Assembly: GCF_003574655.1 (NCBI RefSeq)
Contig: NZ_QNUM01000008.1
Location: forward strand, 1 to 64,000
Direction: 5' to 3'
DNA: 64,000 nt
Source of the DNA: Cohaesibacter haloalkalitolerans
GTDB lineage: Bacteria > Pseudomonadota > Alphaproteobacteria > Rhizobiales > Cohaesibacteraceae
Under the pieces are notes generated by a model. That model was given only the letters and a program-made list of their open reading frames with translations, did not search any database and had not been told where the DNA came from. The stretch's first letter is position 1. Every line of letters begins with the position of its first letter. Below are positions 27,689-37,200 of this stretch, piece by piece. The translations under genes and the position numbers were made by a program.

Positions 27689-28948
27689 CTAGAACCTCCC
27701 CTTCGCATGCGGTCCCGCCCATGTCAGCCAGATCGCGGCAGTCCAGCTGAACTGGTTGCCTCCGGCCGGGGTGCCATCAACCGCACTGAAATATTCGTAA
27801 AATCCATGTTCGGTGATCAGCTTGCGCGTATCCTTGCGCAGCCGGTCGGCAAGGGCAGTCTGCCCCCGCTCGTTAAGCCCGATACCGATCAACGTGTTAA
27901 CAACGCCCCAGACAGGCCCACGCCAATAGCGCAGATGATCGAATTTTTCGTCTCGTGGATCGAGCGACGGCACGCCAAAGGTCACGTCCGCGAGGATCGC
28001 TTCCAGATGCCCCTTCATGATTTCACTGTCCATGCCCGCATACCAACAAAGGAACGAGGCTGAGCTGAGGGAGCCTGCGAACTTGCCGGTCCGCAGATCA
28101 ATGCTGTCGTAATACCCTTCCGGGTTCCAGTGGTTCTTCACCCCTTCCTCCAGTTCGGCGATCCAGCCCTCGATTTCCGGCGTCAGGTGATCAAGATCGA
28201 GCGCCAGTTGCAGCAGATCGCGGCAGGCCCGAAGGAAAATGAAGGTCATGCCCACATCGGCAACACGGAAGGGCGACCCCTCGCGAATGACCTTCTCGTC
28301 CCAGCCGCAGTCACGGCCGAAATAGACCATCTTCAGATAGCGGTCATAGTCTTCCTTCTTGGGCCGCATGGCCGGATCCACATGGCTGGTGTCGCGGCGG
28401 GTGTATTCCCCCACCCCTTCGGTGGACACCGCCGACATCGCCCCGTCCCAGTCGACCGCATTGTCACGGCCGCTTTCCCACGGATGGGTGATGGCAACCA
28501 TGCCCCGCTCGACCCGGTTCTTCATGAACCAGCGATGCCAGCTGACAAGGCGTCCGTAGATCAGATCCATATGAACGCGGCCATAATGCTTGTCCTGCTC
28601 ATAAATTGAGCGAATGAGCGTTGCTGCGACAGGCGGTTGCGTAATCCCCGACGTGTGCGGCACCCGGTCGACCCCCCAAACATCCGGGCCGGGGAAATAT
28701 CCATCCGCCCGTTTGTGGAAGATGATATGCGGCACCATGCCGGTGTCCCACTGTCCGGTGAACAGCGTGTGGATCTCGAACCAGGCCCGTTTGACATCGA
28801 AGGAGGAGAACCCCCAAGCCGCAAAACAGGAATCCCAGTTCCATTGATAGGGATACAGCCCCGCCGTTGGCACCGTGTATCCACCACGGTCATTCTGCCG
28901 CAGGATCCGGCGCGCCTGCCGGTCCAGCTTGTCGTCTGAGATAGCCAT
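27689..28948 (-). CDS. MGH1-like (GH63-related) glycoside hydrolase, probable glucosylglycerate/mannosylglycerate hydrolase
   Basis: 419 aa, from the ATG at 28948 (a TTG two codons further upstream also opens the frame). It has the (alpha/alpha)6 layout of GH63-type enzymes: YPYQWNWDSCF near the N-terminus, HKRADGYFPGPDVWGV, HPWESGRDNAVDWD (candidate acid Asp), LDPRDEKFDHLRYWRGPVWGVVN and the late EYFSAVDG segment with a candidate base Glu, then GGNQFSWTAAI. These blocks are those of mannosylglycerate/glucosylglycerate hydrolases rather than trehalases. There is no signal peptide, so the sugar is cut in the cytoplasm after import by the ABC system whose genes flank it. Exact substrate is inferred, not shown. 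Confidence 0.82.
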   Translation of the reverse strand: MAISDDKLDRQARRILRQNDRGGYTVPTAGLYPYQWNWDSCFAAWGFSSFDVKRAWFEIHTLFTGQWDTGMVPHIIFHKRADGYFPGPDVWGVDRVPHTSGITQPPVAATLIRSIYEQDKHYGRVHMDLIYGRLVSWHRWFMKNRVERGMVAITHPWESGRDNAVDWDGAMSAVSTEGVGEYTRRDTSHVDPAMRPKKEDYDRYLKMVYFGRDCGWDEKVIREGSPFRVADVGMTFIFLRACRDLLQLALDLDHLTPEIEGWIAELEEGVKNHWNPEGYYDSIDLRTGKFAGSLSSASFLCWYAGMDSEIMKGHLEAILADVTFGVPSLDPRDEKFDHLRYWRGPVWGVVNTLIGIGLNERGQTALADRLRKDTRKLITEHGFYEYFSAVDGTPAGGNQFSWTAAIWLTWAGPHAKGRF

Positions 28949-28955
28949 AGTCAAA

Positions 28956-30155
28956 TTATCCTTTAACAGAGCCTGCGGTCAGGCCTTTGGTCATGAAACG
29001 CTCAAGTCCAAGGAACAGCACCAGGATCGGCAGCGTGGCAATCACCGCCCCGGCCATCAGGTGCTGTCGGGGCACCTCGGAGGAATTGAGCATGGTCACG
29101 CCACGCGTCAGCGTGAATTTGCTCGGATCGTCCAGCAGCATGAAAGCGAGCAGGAACTCGTTCCAGGCAATCATGAATACATAAAGCGAAACCGATGCCA
29201 GAGCGGGCAGCGATAACGGCAATGTGATCTTCCAGATCACCCCGAGCCGCGAAAGGCCATCCATCAGGCCGGCTTCCTCGATCTCGCCGGGCAGGCCACG
29301 GAAGTAGCCCTGCAACATGTAGAGTGCCACCGGGATGGTCGTCACCGGATAGATCAGTAGCAGACCGAACAGCGAGTTTCTGAGCCCGAACATCGAAAAG
29401 CCCACATAGATCGGCAGAGCCAGAACAATCATCGGCACCATATAGATGAGCAGGATCGAACGGGACATCACCGCCTGCCCCTTGAAGCGCAACCGCGCCA
29501 CTGCATAGGCTCCCGGCACACTGAACAGCAGCGTCACCAGAACGGTCGCAACCGATACGAAAAAGGAAGTCGCCAGATAGCGTCCGAAGTGATGTTCAAG
29601 GAACAACTCCTTGTAGGAGCGGAACAGCCCCCAGCCCTTTTCCCATTCAATCGAGAAGTCGAGCGGATTGAGCAGCAGCGCCTGTTGCCCCTTCACCGAG
29701 GTCATCAGCATCACATAGAATGGCACGATGACAATTGCCGTGAAGAAGACATAGCCAAAACCGGTCAGAAACCGCACGATGCCTTCCTCGAACTGATGCC
29801 GCGTGAGCCTGCCAACCGGCAGACCTTGCACCATGGCACGCAGCGGAAAATAGAGCCCGAGCCCAAGGATCAGCACGCCGATCCCCTGCGCAAGGCTGTT
29901 TTGCCCAAGTGCAATGCCGAACGGCTGCAACAGGCTGATGCCGAGCACCAGCGCTAAGCTGATCAGAAGGCCGAGGATCCGGCTTGGCAGATAAAGCGCC
30001 ACCAGCCCGATCGCCGCCCCTTGCAGGGCAGACGCGAACCAGACCGGACGCACCGGCAGACCAGTGGAAAAGGCCATCACGATGGTCAGGCAGACAATGA
30101 TGGTAAGGCTCCAGAGGATGCCCACCACGCCCGCAAGCAGATATCCCTGTTTCAT
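28956..30155 (-). CDS. Carbohydrate ABC transporter permease (MalG type) with an N-terminal membrane extension
   Basis: 399 aa from the ATG at 30155, which overlaps the TGA of the partner permease (ATGA) and follows GGGAGGAAGG. The last ~270 residues are a normal MalG-type permease with the coupling-helix motif EAGLMDGLSRLGVIWKITLP. The first ~130 residues are extra: about four hydrophobic segments (residues 4-28, 37-56, 59-80, 88-106) joined by very short loops, absent from standard MalG proteins (~280 aa). Their role is unknown; they may steady the complex or contact the unusual partner permease. Inner membrane. Confidence 0.9.
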   Translation of the reverse strand: MKQGYLLAGVVGILWSLTIIVCLTIVMAFSTGLPVRPVWFASALQGAAIGLVALYLPSRILGLLISLALVLGISLLQPFGIALGQNSLAQGIGVLILGLGLYFPLRAMVQGLPVGRLTRHQFEEGIVRFLTGFGYVFFTAIVIVPFYVMLMTSVKGQQALLLNPLDFSIEWEKGWGLFRSYKELFLEHHFGRYLATSFFVSVATVLVTLLFSVPGAYAVARLRFKGQAVMSRSILLIYMVPMIVLALPIYVGFSMFGLRNSLFGLLLIYPVTTIPVALYMLQGYFRGLPGEIEEAGLMDGLSRLGVIWKITLPLSLPALASVSLYVFMIAWNEFLLAFMLLDDPSKFTLTRGVTMLNSSEVPRQHLMAGAVIATLPILVLFLGLERFMTKGLTAGSVKG

Positions 30156-31441
30156 AGCCCTTCCTCCCTTGAAAGGAATTTGAAGAAGAAGAAGGAGAAG
30201 GCCAGAAGACAACCGAAGATGACCACGGCCACAGCCGCCCCCGCTCCGATGTTGGAAATGGCAAAGGCCTGCTCATAGACATTGACCGTGAGCGTGCGCG
30301 TGCCTGCATTGCCGCCCGTCATCAGGAAGATGTCGTCGAACTTGTTGAAGGTCCAGATGAAGCGCAACAGAAACAGCACCGAAAGGATGCCCATCAACTG
30401 CGGTAGCGACAGATAGTAGAATTTCTGGAACGGCGACGCCCCGTCCATGTCTGCCGCCTCATAGATGTCGTTGTCAATCGACTGCATGCGCGCCAGAATG
30501 AACAGGAAGGACAGCGGGAAATAACGCCAGATCTCGAACGCCGTCACTGTGAACAGCGCCAGCGGCCGCTGTCCGAAAAAGTTGATCGGCGTATCGATCA
30601 GCCCCATCTGCACCAGCAGCGCGTTGAAGGAGCCCGAGAAAGGATCCAGCAGCGTCACCCAGGTGAAGGCCACCGCGATAACCGGCGCCACATAGGGGAA
30701 CAGGAACAGACCGCGCAGGATGCCCTGCCCGGAGAAACTCTTGTTGAGCATCAGGGCGGCGAGCATCCCGACAACCAGCGCTCCGATCGTGCCGACGATG
30801 GTGTAGAACAGTGTCACCCACAGCACTTCCAGAAACTCGCCGCTGTCGAACACCGACCGGAAATTGTCCCAGGTAAAACTGAGGCTAAACAACTCTGAGC
30901 TCGCCTCGCCGCGCATGACCGGCTCGCTGTCGCGAATATTGATGCCGCTATCGACAAACTCCGACCCAGCCACCACGTCAATGCGCAGGCGTTCGTTATA
31001 GCCCGGCTCCCAATCCCCCAGATTGCAGGAAATCATCCCGTTTGCAATTGTGCAGCGGGCGTCCAGCCCTTTGGCTTCAAGGCCCGCAGGCCACTGATCC
31101 GTCATGGTCACCGACCGGATCGGCTTCTCGCGCGAGGAATTCTTTAGGCGATATTCGATGACTGCCTTGTCCCCGGCTGCGGTGACCTTGCCGCGCATGC
31201 GTTCATAGACGTCCGGCGTGGTTGGCCTGAGATCACTGAGACCGATGGGCTTGGCGCTGATCCAGAAGATCGCGATGAGCGGCAGGATGATGACAAGCGC
31301 AACGCTGAGCAGGGTTGGCGTCAGGAGACCCCAGGCAAGGCGTGCCTCCCGTCTGGCCAGCGGCCCGGAAGGGGGAGGAACAGGGGATGGCGTTTGCCGC
31401 CCTCCGCCTGCAGCACTGGAGGAAAATTCGGTTGTCGACAT
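30152..31441 (-). CDS. Carbohydrate ABC transporter permease (MalF type) with an inserted periplasmic beta-domain
   Basis: 429 aa from the ATG at 31441 (upstream codons to 31480 lack family likeness). Residues 1-32 are a Pro/Ser-rich cytoplasmic tail. Helix 1 is about 38-62. Residues about 64-200 then form a periplasmic insertion that reads like a DUF11/Ig-like beta-sandwich (VIEYRLKNSS, VTMTDQWPAGL, then Cys130 and Cys139 around ARCTIANGMISCNLGDW, a likely disulfide). The remaining ~230 residues are a normal MalF core, with the EAA motif EAADMDGASPFQKFYYLSLP. In E. coli MalF a different periplasmic loop (P2) docks the binding protein, so this insertion may do the same. Confidence 0.9.
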   Translation of the reverse strand: MSTTEFSSSAAGGGRQTPSPVPPPSGPLARREARLAWGLLTPTLLSVALVIILPLIAIFWISAKPIGLSDLRPTTPDVYERMRGKVTAAGDKAVIEYRLKNSSREKPIRSVTMTDQWPAGLEAKGLDARCTIANGMISCNLGDWEPGYNERLRIDVVAGSEFVDSGINIRDSEPVMRGEASSELFSLSFTWDNFRSVFDSGEFLEVLWVTLFYTIVGTIGALVVGMLAALMLNKSFSGQGILRGLFLFPYVAPVIAVAFTWVTLLDPFSGSFNALLVQMGLIDTPINFFGQRPLALFTVTAFEIWRYFPLSFLFILARMQSIDNDIYEAADMDGASPFQKFYYLSLPQLMGILSVLFLLRFIWTFNKFDDIFLMTGGNAGTRTLTVNVYEQAFAISNIGAGAAVAVVIFGCLLAFSFFFFKFLSREEGL

Positions 31442-31508
31442 GAGAAGAGGCTCCACTTGCCGTGCCGGGCAGCAATCCACCCGGCACGAACCATTTCAAA
31501 TCATTGAC

Positions 31509-32873
31509 CTATTTGATTTTGGCCAGTTCCTCATTGAGTGAGGCAACCGCTTCTTCGGCTCCGATCACGCCATCGGTGTATTTGCGCATGATCTGGTTGA
31601 AAATCTGGGCGTTGATCATCTTGGATGCCAGCGCCAGCTGGCCTTCCTTGACACCCCAGCGCTGGGCCACATCAAGACCGGAGACGATTTCCTTGATCAT
31701 TTCGGCGGGATAAAGGTCCGCCAGCGGCTTCTTGCGATCCACACCGACCGGCAGTTTTGACCAGGCATCAATGAACTTGGTCGGATTTTCCGCGTCACCA
31801 CGACGAACCGGGAACTTTCCTTCCGGCGCGATCGACAGGGTCTGGGTGTAGCCTTCATTCATCGAATACTCGACAAACTTCTCGGCTGCCTCGATATCCG
31901 CATCGGAGGTGATGCCGAAATAGCGAAGATCACCCCAAGCAGCACCACCCGGATTGGACGGTCCGGCAAAGTTTGTGACGATACCGGTCTTGGACGCCAG
32001 TTCCGGGCTGGTCGGATCGTCGGTGATGGTCGGCGGGGCATCGTCCCGAAGACCGGCCAGCTCATCCAGAATGAACGGTGACCAGATGATCATCGCGGCC
32101 TTGCCAGCAAAATATAGCTCGCGGGACTGCTTCCAGAACAGCTCACCCGGAGGAGACGCCTTGACGATGTCCTTGTAGAAATCGAGCACTTCGGTGGTTT
32201 TCTTCACATCGAGCGGCTTGAAGCCATCCTTGTCGACGGGGGACACGCCGTTGGCCAGGAAGACATGCTCCAGCACCTGGCTCATGAAATTCTCATCCAC
32301 CTTGGTGGCGGCCACAAAGCCGTACATTTCCGGCGGATTGTGCAGCGCCTTGATGGCCGCTTCCACATCGGCATAGGTGGAAGGAGCCTTAAGGCCCTTG
32401 GCGTCGAACAGATCCTTGCGATAGACGATCATCTGCGTCCAGCCGTCAACCGGCACGGAGGCATAGCCATCCTCGGTTGCCGCCATCGACAGGGCACCCG
32501 GCGCATAGGTGTCCTTGCCCAGTTTCTCGATCACCTCGGTTGCGGCATCACCGTCAAGGATGCCCGCTTCCACCCATGGCAAGGCATATTGCAGGGTGTG
32601 ATAGATGACGTCCGGCAGATCCCCGGCAGCAAAGGCAGCCGTTGCGCGGGTGCCGAGATCCTTCTCGGTCACCGGTATCACCTCAACGGCAATGCCGGTC
32701 TTTGCTTCGAAATCCTTGGCCATGGCCTGCTGGCGAGCCAGACGCGGGGTCTGCTCTTCCGTCGTCCAGAAGCGGATGCCTTCGGCCGAAGCGGTTACCA
32801 TGGAACAGCCAAGGGCAAGCGCGGTTCCGACCAGAAGACCAGTCAGGCGTTTGCTGCTTGCAGATAATGTCAT
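31509..32873 (-). CDS. ABC transporter sugar-binding protein
   Basis: 454 aa from the ATG at 32873, preceded by GGGAGG; upstream codons to 32921 are not part of a signal peptide. The signal sequence runs from MTLSASSKRL through a hydrophobic stretch to ASA/EG near residue 31. The mature protein is a family 1 extracellular solute-binding protein (MalE-like): FWTTEEQTPRLARQQAMAKDFEAKTGIAVEVIPV, ATAAFAAGDLPDVIYH, YRKDLFDAKGLKAPSTYADVEAAIKAL, FAGKAAMIIWSPFIL and GPSNPGGAAWGDLRYFGI. It is the first structural gene after lacI and captures the sugar or glycosyl-solute for the two permeases. Substrate inferred from the adjacent glycosidase. Confidence 0.93.
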   Translation of the reverse strand: MTLSASSKRLTGLLVGTALALGCSMVTASAEGIRFWTTEEQTPRLARQQAMAKDFEAKTGIAVEVIPVTEKDLGTRATAAFAAGDLPDVIYHTLQYALPWVEAGILDGDAATEVIEKLGKDTYAPGALSMAATEDGYASVPVDGWTQMIVYRKDLFDAKGLKAPSTYADVEAAIKALHNPPEMYGFVAATKVDENFMSQVLEHVFLANGVSPVDKDGFKPLDVKKTTEVLDFYKDIVKASPPGELFWKQSRELYFAGKAAMIIWSPFILDELAGLRDDAPPTITDDPTSPELASKTGIVTNFAGPSNPGGAAWGDLRYFGITSDADIEAAEKFVEYSMNEGYTQTLSIAPEGKFPVRRGDAENPTKFIDAWSKLPVGVDRKKPLADLYPAEMIKEIVSGLDVAQRWGVKEGQLALASKMINAQIFNQIMRKYTDGVIGAEEAVASLNEELAKIK

Positions 32874-32917
32874 TGTCAAACCTCCCAAATTGCAACAATG
32901 GAATAAGATCAATCGGA

Positions 32918-33985
32918 TCAATTGACCGGCGGGCCATCGGATGCCCGGACGATCAGTTGCGCCTCGCCCAGCTGGCGAAGCGTTTCGGGCGCGCCCCCCT
33001 GGATGCGCCTGATGAGAAGGTCAGCGAGATGTTCCCCCGCTGCCCGGTTGTCGACGAAAAAGCTGGTAAGTGGCGGGATCGCATATTCTCCCTCAGCAAT
33101 GCCATCGTAAGAAATGATCGACAGGTCGCGGCCAATCTCGAGCCGCCGGTCAGCAGCAGCCCGATAGACACCGAGCGCTGCCAGATCAACGGCGCAGACA
33201 ATGGCGGTTGGCCGCTCGGGCAGGTCCAGCAACTCGGCCCCTTCGCGGGCGCCGTCCCTGCGGGTTACGGCATCGCGCCTAACCAGAGCGTCCTCATAGG
33301 CAAGCCCGGCCTTGTCGAGGCCGCTGCAATAGCCCTCGTAACGCACCCTGGCATACATGTAGCGCTCAAGGCCGTTGATGAAACCGATGCGCCTGTGCCC
33401 CATGCCCGCCAGCCGCAGCACCGCCTGCTCCATGGCCAGTTCGGCATCAATGTCGTACCAGCCGCAGTCGGTGTCATCGCCGGTGCGCCCGAACATGATG
33501 AAGGGCACATTGGCCTTGACCAGATATTCGACACGGGGATCGACAATGCGCGTGCGCGGCAGGATGAAGCCGTCAACCGCATGCTCGTCGCTCAGGCGCC
33601 TGATCGTGTTCAGCACTTCCTGCGCATTTGACGCTGTCGCCACCGTCAGCGTCCAGTTGTCCTGACTAGCGCGGCGGGAAATGCCATCGATGAAGTCGGC
33701 AAGAAACGGTCGGTGACCATCATGGCTGTCGGCATTGAGCACCATACCGAGCGACCGCACCAACCCGGTGCGAATGGCCTGCGCATGGATCATCGGCTTG
33801 TAGCCCAGATCCTGAGCCGCCCGCTGAACCTTCAGCCGGGTATGCTCAGAGATATCGGCATAGCCATTGAGCGCCCTCGAAACGGTACTCTTGGAAATGC
33901 CCAGAACATAGGCGACTTCCTTGATGGTAACCCTCGTTTTTCTGCTTTGACGCCTCTTGCCATCATGGTCTTCAGACTTTTGCAC
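32918..33985 (-). CDS. LacI-family transcriptional regulator
   Basis: 355 aa if the GTG at 33985 is used; this codon stands 5 nt after GGGAGG, better than the TTG six codons upstream. The helix-turn-helix is VTIKEVAYVLGISKSTVSRALNGY at residues ~20-43, followed by a periplasmic-binding-protein-like ligand domain (SLGMVLNADSHDG, FGRTGDDTDCGWYDID, GHRRIGFINGLERYMYARVRYEGY, LSIISYDGIAEGEY). It is the first gene of the operon lacI - binding protein - two permeases - glycosidase - ATPase, only 44 nt from the next gene. Two GAAA(C/T)CGGTTTC palindromes lie just upstream, so it very likely represses itself and the operon. Confidence 0.92.
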   Translation of the reverse strand: MQKSEDHDGKRRQSRKTRVTIKEVAYVLGISKSTVSRALNGYADISEHTRLKVQRAAQDLGYKPMIHAQAIRTGLVRSLGMVLNADSHDGHRPFLADFIDGISRRASQDNWTLTVATASNAQEVLNTIRRLSDEHAVDGFILPRTRIVDPRVEYLVKANVPFIMFGRTGDDTDCGWYDIDAELAMEQAVLRLAGMGHRRIGFINGLERYMYARVRYEGYCSGLDKAGLAYEDALVRRDAVTRRDGAREGAELLDLPERPTAIVCAVDLAALGVYRAAADRRLEIGRDLSIISYDGIAEGEYAIPPLTSFFVDNRAAGEHLADLLIRRIQGGAPETLRQLGEAQLIVRASDGPPVN

Positions 33986-34012
33986 GGCATCCTCCCGCGG
34001 CAAGTCTGCTCA

Positions 34013-34028
34013 CCGAAACCGGTTTCGG
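34013..34028. promoter_or_regulatory. LacI-type operator, proximal
   Basis: CCGAAACCGGTTTCGG is a perfect 16-bp palindrome with the central CG typical of LacI-family sites. It lies 28 nt upstream of the GTG start of the regulator. Confidence 0.85.
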
Positions 34029-34096
34029 CAACCGAAGGTATATTCACCTTTCGACCAATATCCTGATTCCGACATCCCATTGAAACAACAACACCG

Positions 34097-34108
34097 AAAT
34101 CGGTTTCA
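34097..34108. promoter_or_regulatory. LacI-type operator, distal
   Basis: GAAATCGGTTTC repeats the core of the proximal palindrome with one change, centred 82 nt away, a spacing that would permit looping between two dimers. Confidence 0.75.
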
Positions 34109-34293
34109 CGAAAAGGTTCCGACACCGCACCTGCGCAATGGCATTTTGCCAATCTGCTCAAAAAATTAGCAATTGCCTCACACTCGTTTGGCCGTGTCTG
34201 TTCGCACCTGCAAAATAGTGATCACAAACTATGCAACCTTGGGGAAAACCGTGTTTGCCCGACGGGAAAAGCGCCTGACAGGTCGGGTCCGCG

Positions 34294-37200
34294 CTAGTGG
34301 AAATCACGACTGGGAAACAGCTTCTTGGCCTGCTCGCGCGGGTGACGGGCCCGGGAAGGAACCCGCGCCAGCCCCTTGCCCGGACGGCCGCGCGGCGCTT
34401 CATCGGCCTGCGGATTGGTGATGCCAACCGCATCATCGAGCGGATGGCCAAGCTCGGAAAGCCGGTGTGACAGATCCTCGACCCGCTCGGCGATCAGATG
34501 CACCACAATGCCTTCCTTCTGCAGCGTGCCATGCACACGCAACAGCCGCCCGGCAATCACCGCCCGCCGGAATTGCTGGTAGACCTTGGGCCAGACAACG
34601 ACATTGGCAACACCGGTCTCGTCCTCCAGCGTCACGAAGATGACCCCCGAAGCCGTGCCGGGCCTCTGGCGGGTGATCACCAGCCCGCACACAGTCACGC
34701 GCTTGAGCGATGAGGCCATCAGATCGCCATTGGTGGTCAGTTCCGGCAGCGACGGGCGCAACAGCTCCATCGGGTGGGCGCGCAGCGACAGGCGCATGGA
34801 AACATAATCCTCCACCACCTCCTCGCCCAGATGCATCTGCGGCAGGGTCACCGAAGGCTCGTTGATGCACTCGCCGTCAATCGGATCGCTGAACAGCGGC
34901 AGAGGCTTGAGCGCGGCAAAGGCCTTGACCTGCCAGAGCGCCTCGCGCCGCCCCATCTCCATGCTGACAAAGGCATCGGCCTCGGCCAGCCGTTCCATCG
35001 CCCCGCCCCTGAGGCCCGCCCGTTGCCAGAGGCTCTGCGGATCCGGATAGCCATTGCCGCGGGCCGCCACGATCCAGTCTGCATCCTCGGCCGAGAAGCC
35101 CTTGATCTGACGGAAACCGAGCCGGATGGCCAGTGCCCCGTCCAGCCGCCGCTCCAGCCTGTTGTCCCAGACGCTGTTGTTGACGCAGATGGGCCGGATT
35201 TCGATCCCGTGCTCGCGAGCATCACGCACGATCTGCGCCGGCGCATAGAAGCCCATCGGCTGGGCGTTGAGCAGCGCGCAGGCGAAGACCGCCGGATGAT
35301 GGCACTTGAGCCATGCCGACACATAGGCCAGCATGGCAAAGGCTGCCGCATGGCTCTCCGGAAAGCCATACTCGCCAAAGCCCTCGATCTGGGAGAAGCA
35401 GCGATCAGCAAAGTCCCGCTCATAGCCGCGCTCCAGCATGCCCTCGACAAACCGTTCCTTGAAGCTGTGAATGGTGCCCATCCGGCGGAAGGTGGCAAGC
35501 GAACGCCGCAGCCGGTCGGCCTCCTCGGGGCTGAAGCCTGCCGCCACCACGGCGATCTGCATCGCCTGTTCCTGAAACAGCGGCACACCGAGGGTCTTGC
35601 CCAGCACCTCTTCCAGCGCCTTTGAAGGAAACCAGACCCGCTCGCGCCCCTGCCGCCGGTTGATATAGGGATGCACCATCCCGCCCTGAATGGGGCCAGG
35701 CCGGACAATCGCAACCTCGACCACCAGATCGTAGAAGGTGCGCGGTCGCATCCGTGGCAGAAAATTCATCTGCGCCCGGCTTTCCACCTGGAACACCCCT
35801 ATTGCATCAGCCACGCACAGCATGTCATAGGTCGCCCCGTCCTCCTGCGGCACCGAACCAATGGTGTGGCGGATGCCCTCATGCTCCTTGAGCAGATCGA
35901 AGCTCTTGCGGATGCAGGTCAACATGCCAAGGCTCAGAATATCCACCTTGAGAATGCCCAGCGCATCGATATCATCCTTGTCCCATTCGATGATCGTGCG
36001 ATCTTCCATCGCCGCATTCTCGATCGGGCACAATTCATCGAGCCGCCCGCGCGTGATGATGAAACCACCCACATGCTGGGAGAGATGACGCGGGAAACCG
36101 ATGATTTCGGCGATGAGGGCAATCGTCTGCATCAGCCGCCGATCCGCCGGATCGAGCCCCAGCTCTTTCATGCGCCTGAGATCGACCCCGTCGGTCGACC
36201 AGCCCCAGATCTGGCCCGACAGCGCCGCCGTCACATCTTGCGACAGCCCCATCACTTTGCCCACCTCGCGGATGGCCGAACGGGTGCGGAAATGAATGAC
36301 CGTGGCGCACAGCCCGGCGCGGTGGCGACCATAGCGCTCATAGATATGCTGGATCACCTCTTCACGCCGCTCGTGCTCGAAGTCCACATCGATATCGGGC
36401 GGCTCGCCACGATGTTCCGAGACAAAGCGCTCGAACACCATGGTGATGGTTTCCGGCGCCACATCGGTGATGCCAAGGGCAAAACAGAGGATGGAGTTGG
36501 CCGCCGAGCCGCGCCCCTGACAGAGGATCCCCTTGCTGCGGGCAAACATCACGATGTCATGCACCGTCAGGAAATAGGCCGCAAAACCGAGCTTGCCGAC
36601 CAACGCCAGTTCCTTGTCCGCCAGCCCGCGGGATTTCTCCGGCACCCCTTGCGGATAGCGCCGGGCAAGCCCCTCGTTGGTCAGCCGCTCAAGTCGCGCC
36701 TGCGGGCTTTCCTCGCCCGCCACCTCGTCGGGATATTCATAGCTCAACTCATCAAGGGCAAAGGTGCAGCGCATGGCGATTTCAGATGCCCGCCGGATGG
36801 CCGCCGGATGGCGGCGATAAAGCCGCACCATGTCAGCCGCCCCCTTGAGCCGCCGCTCCGCATTGGGCAGCGCCCGCGAGCCGATGGCATCAATGGTGAT
36901 ATGCTCCCTCAGGCATGTCAGGACATCGGCCAGTTGTCGCCGCCGCCCATGATGCATGAGCACATCGCCCAAGGCCACCATGGGCGCAGCCAGCCGGTAG
37001 GCGAGCTTGGCGCAGGCATCAAACCAGGCCTGATCGGAGCCATTGTAAGCGGGAGCAGCCCCCAGAAACACGGCACCGGGAAACTGTGCCACCGCCTGCC
37101 GAATCTGCCCTTCCACATCCGGGTGGGCAAGCCCCGCCTGCGGCAGGGCAATCAGCATCATCCCCGACCCCGCCGCCAGCAGATCGGCGAAATACAGCAG

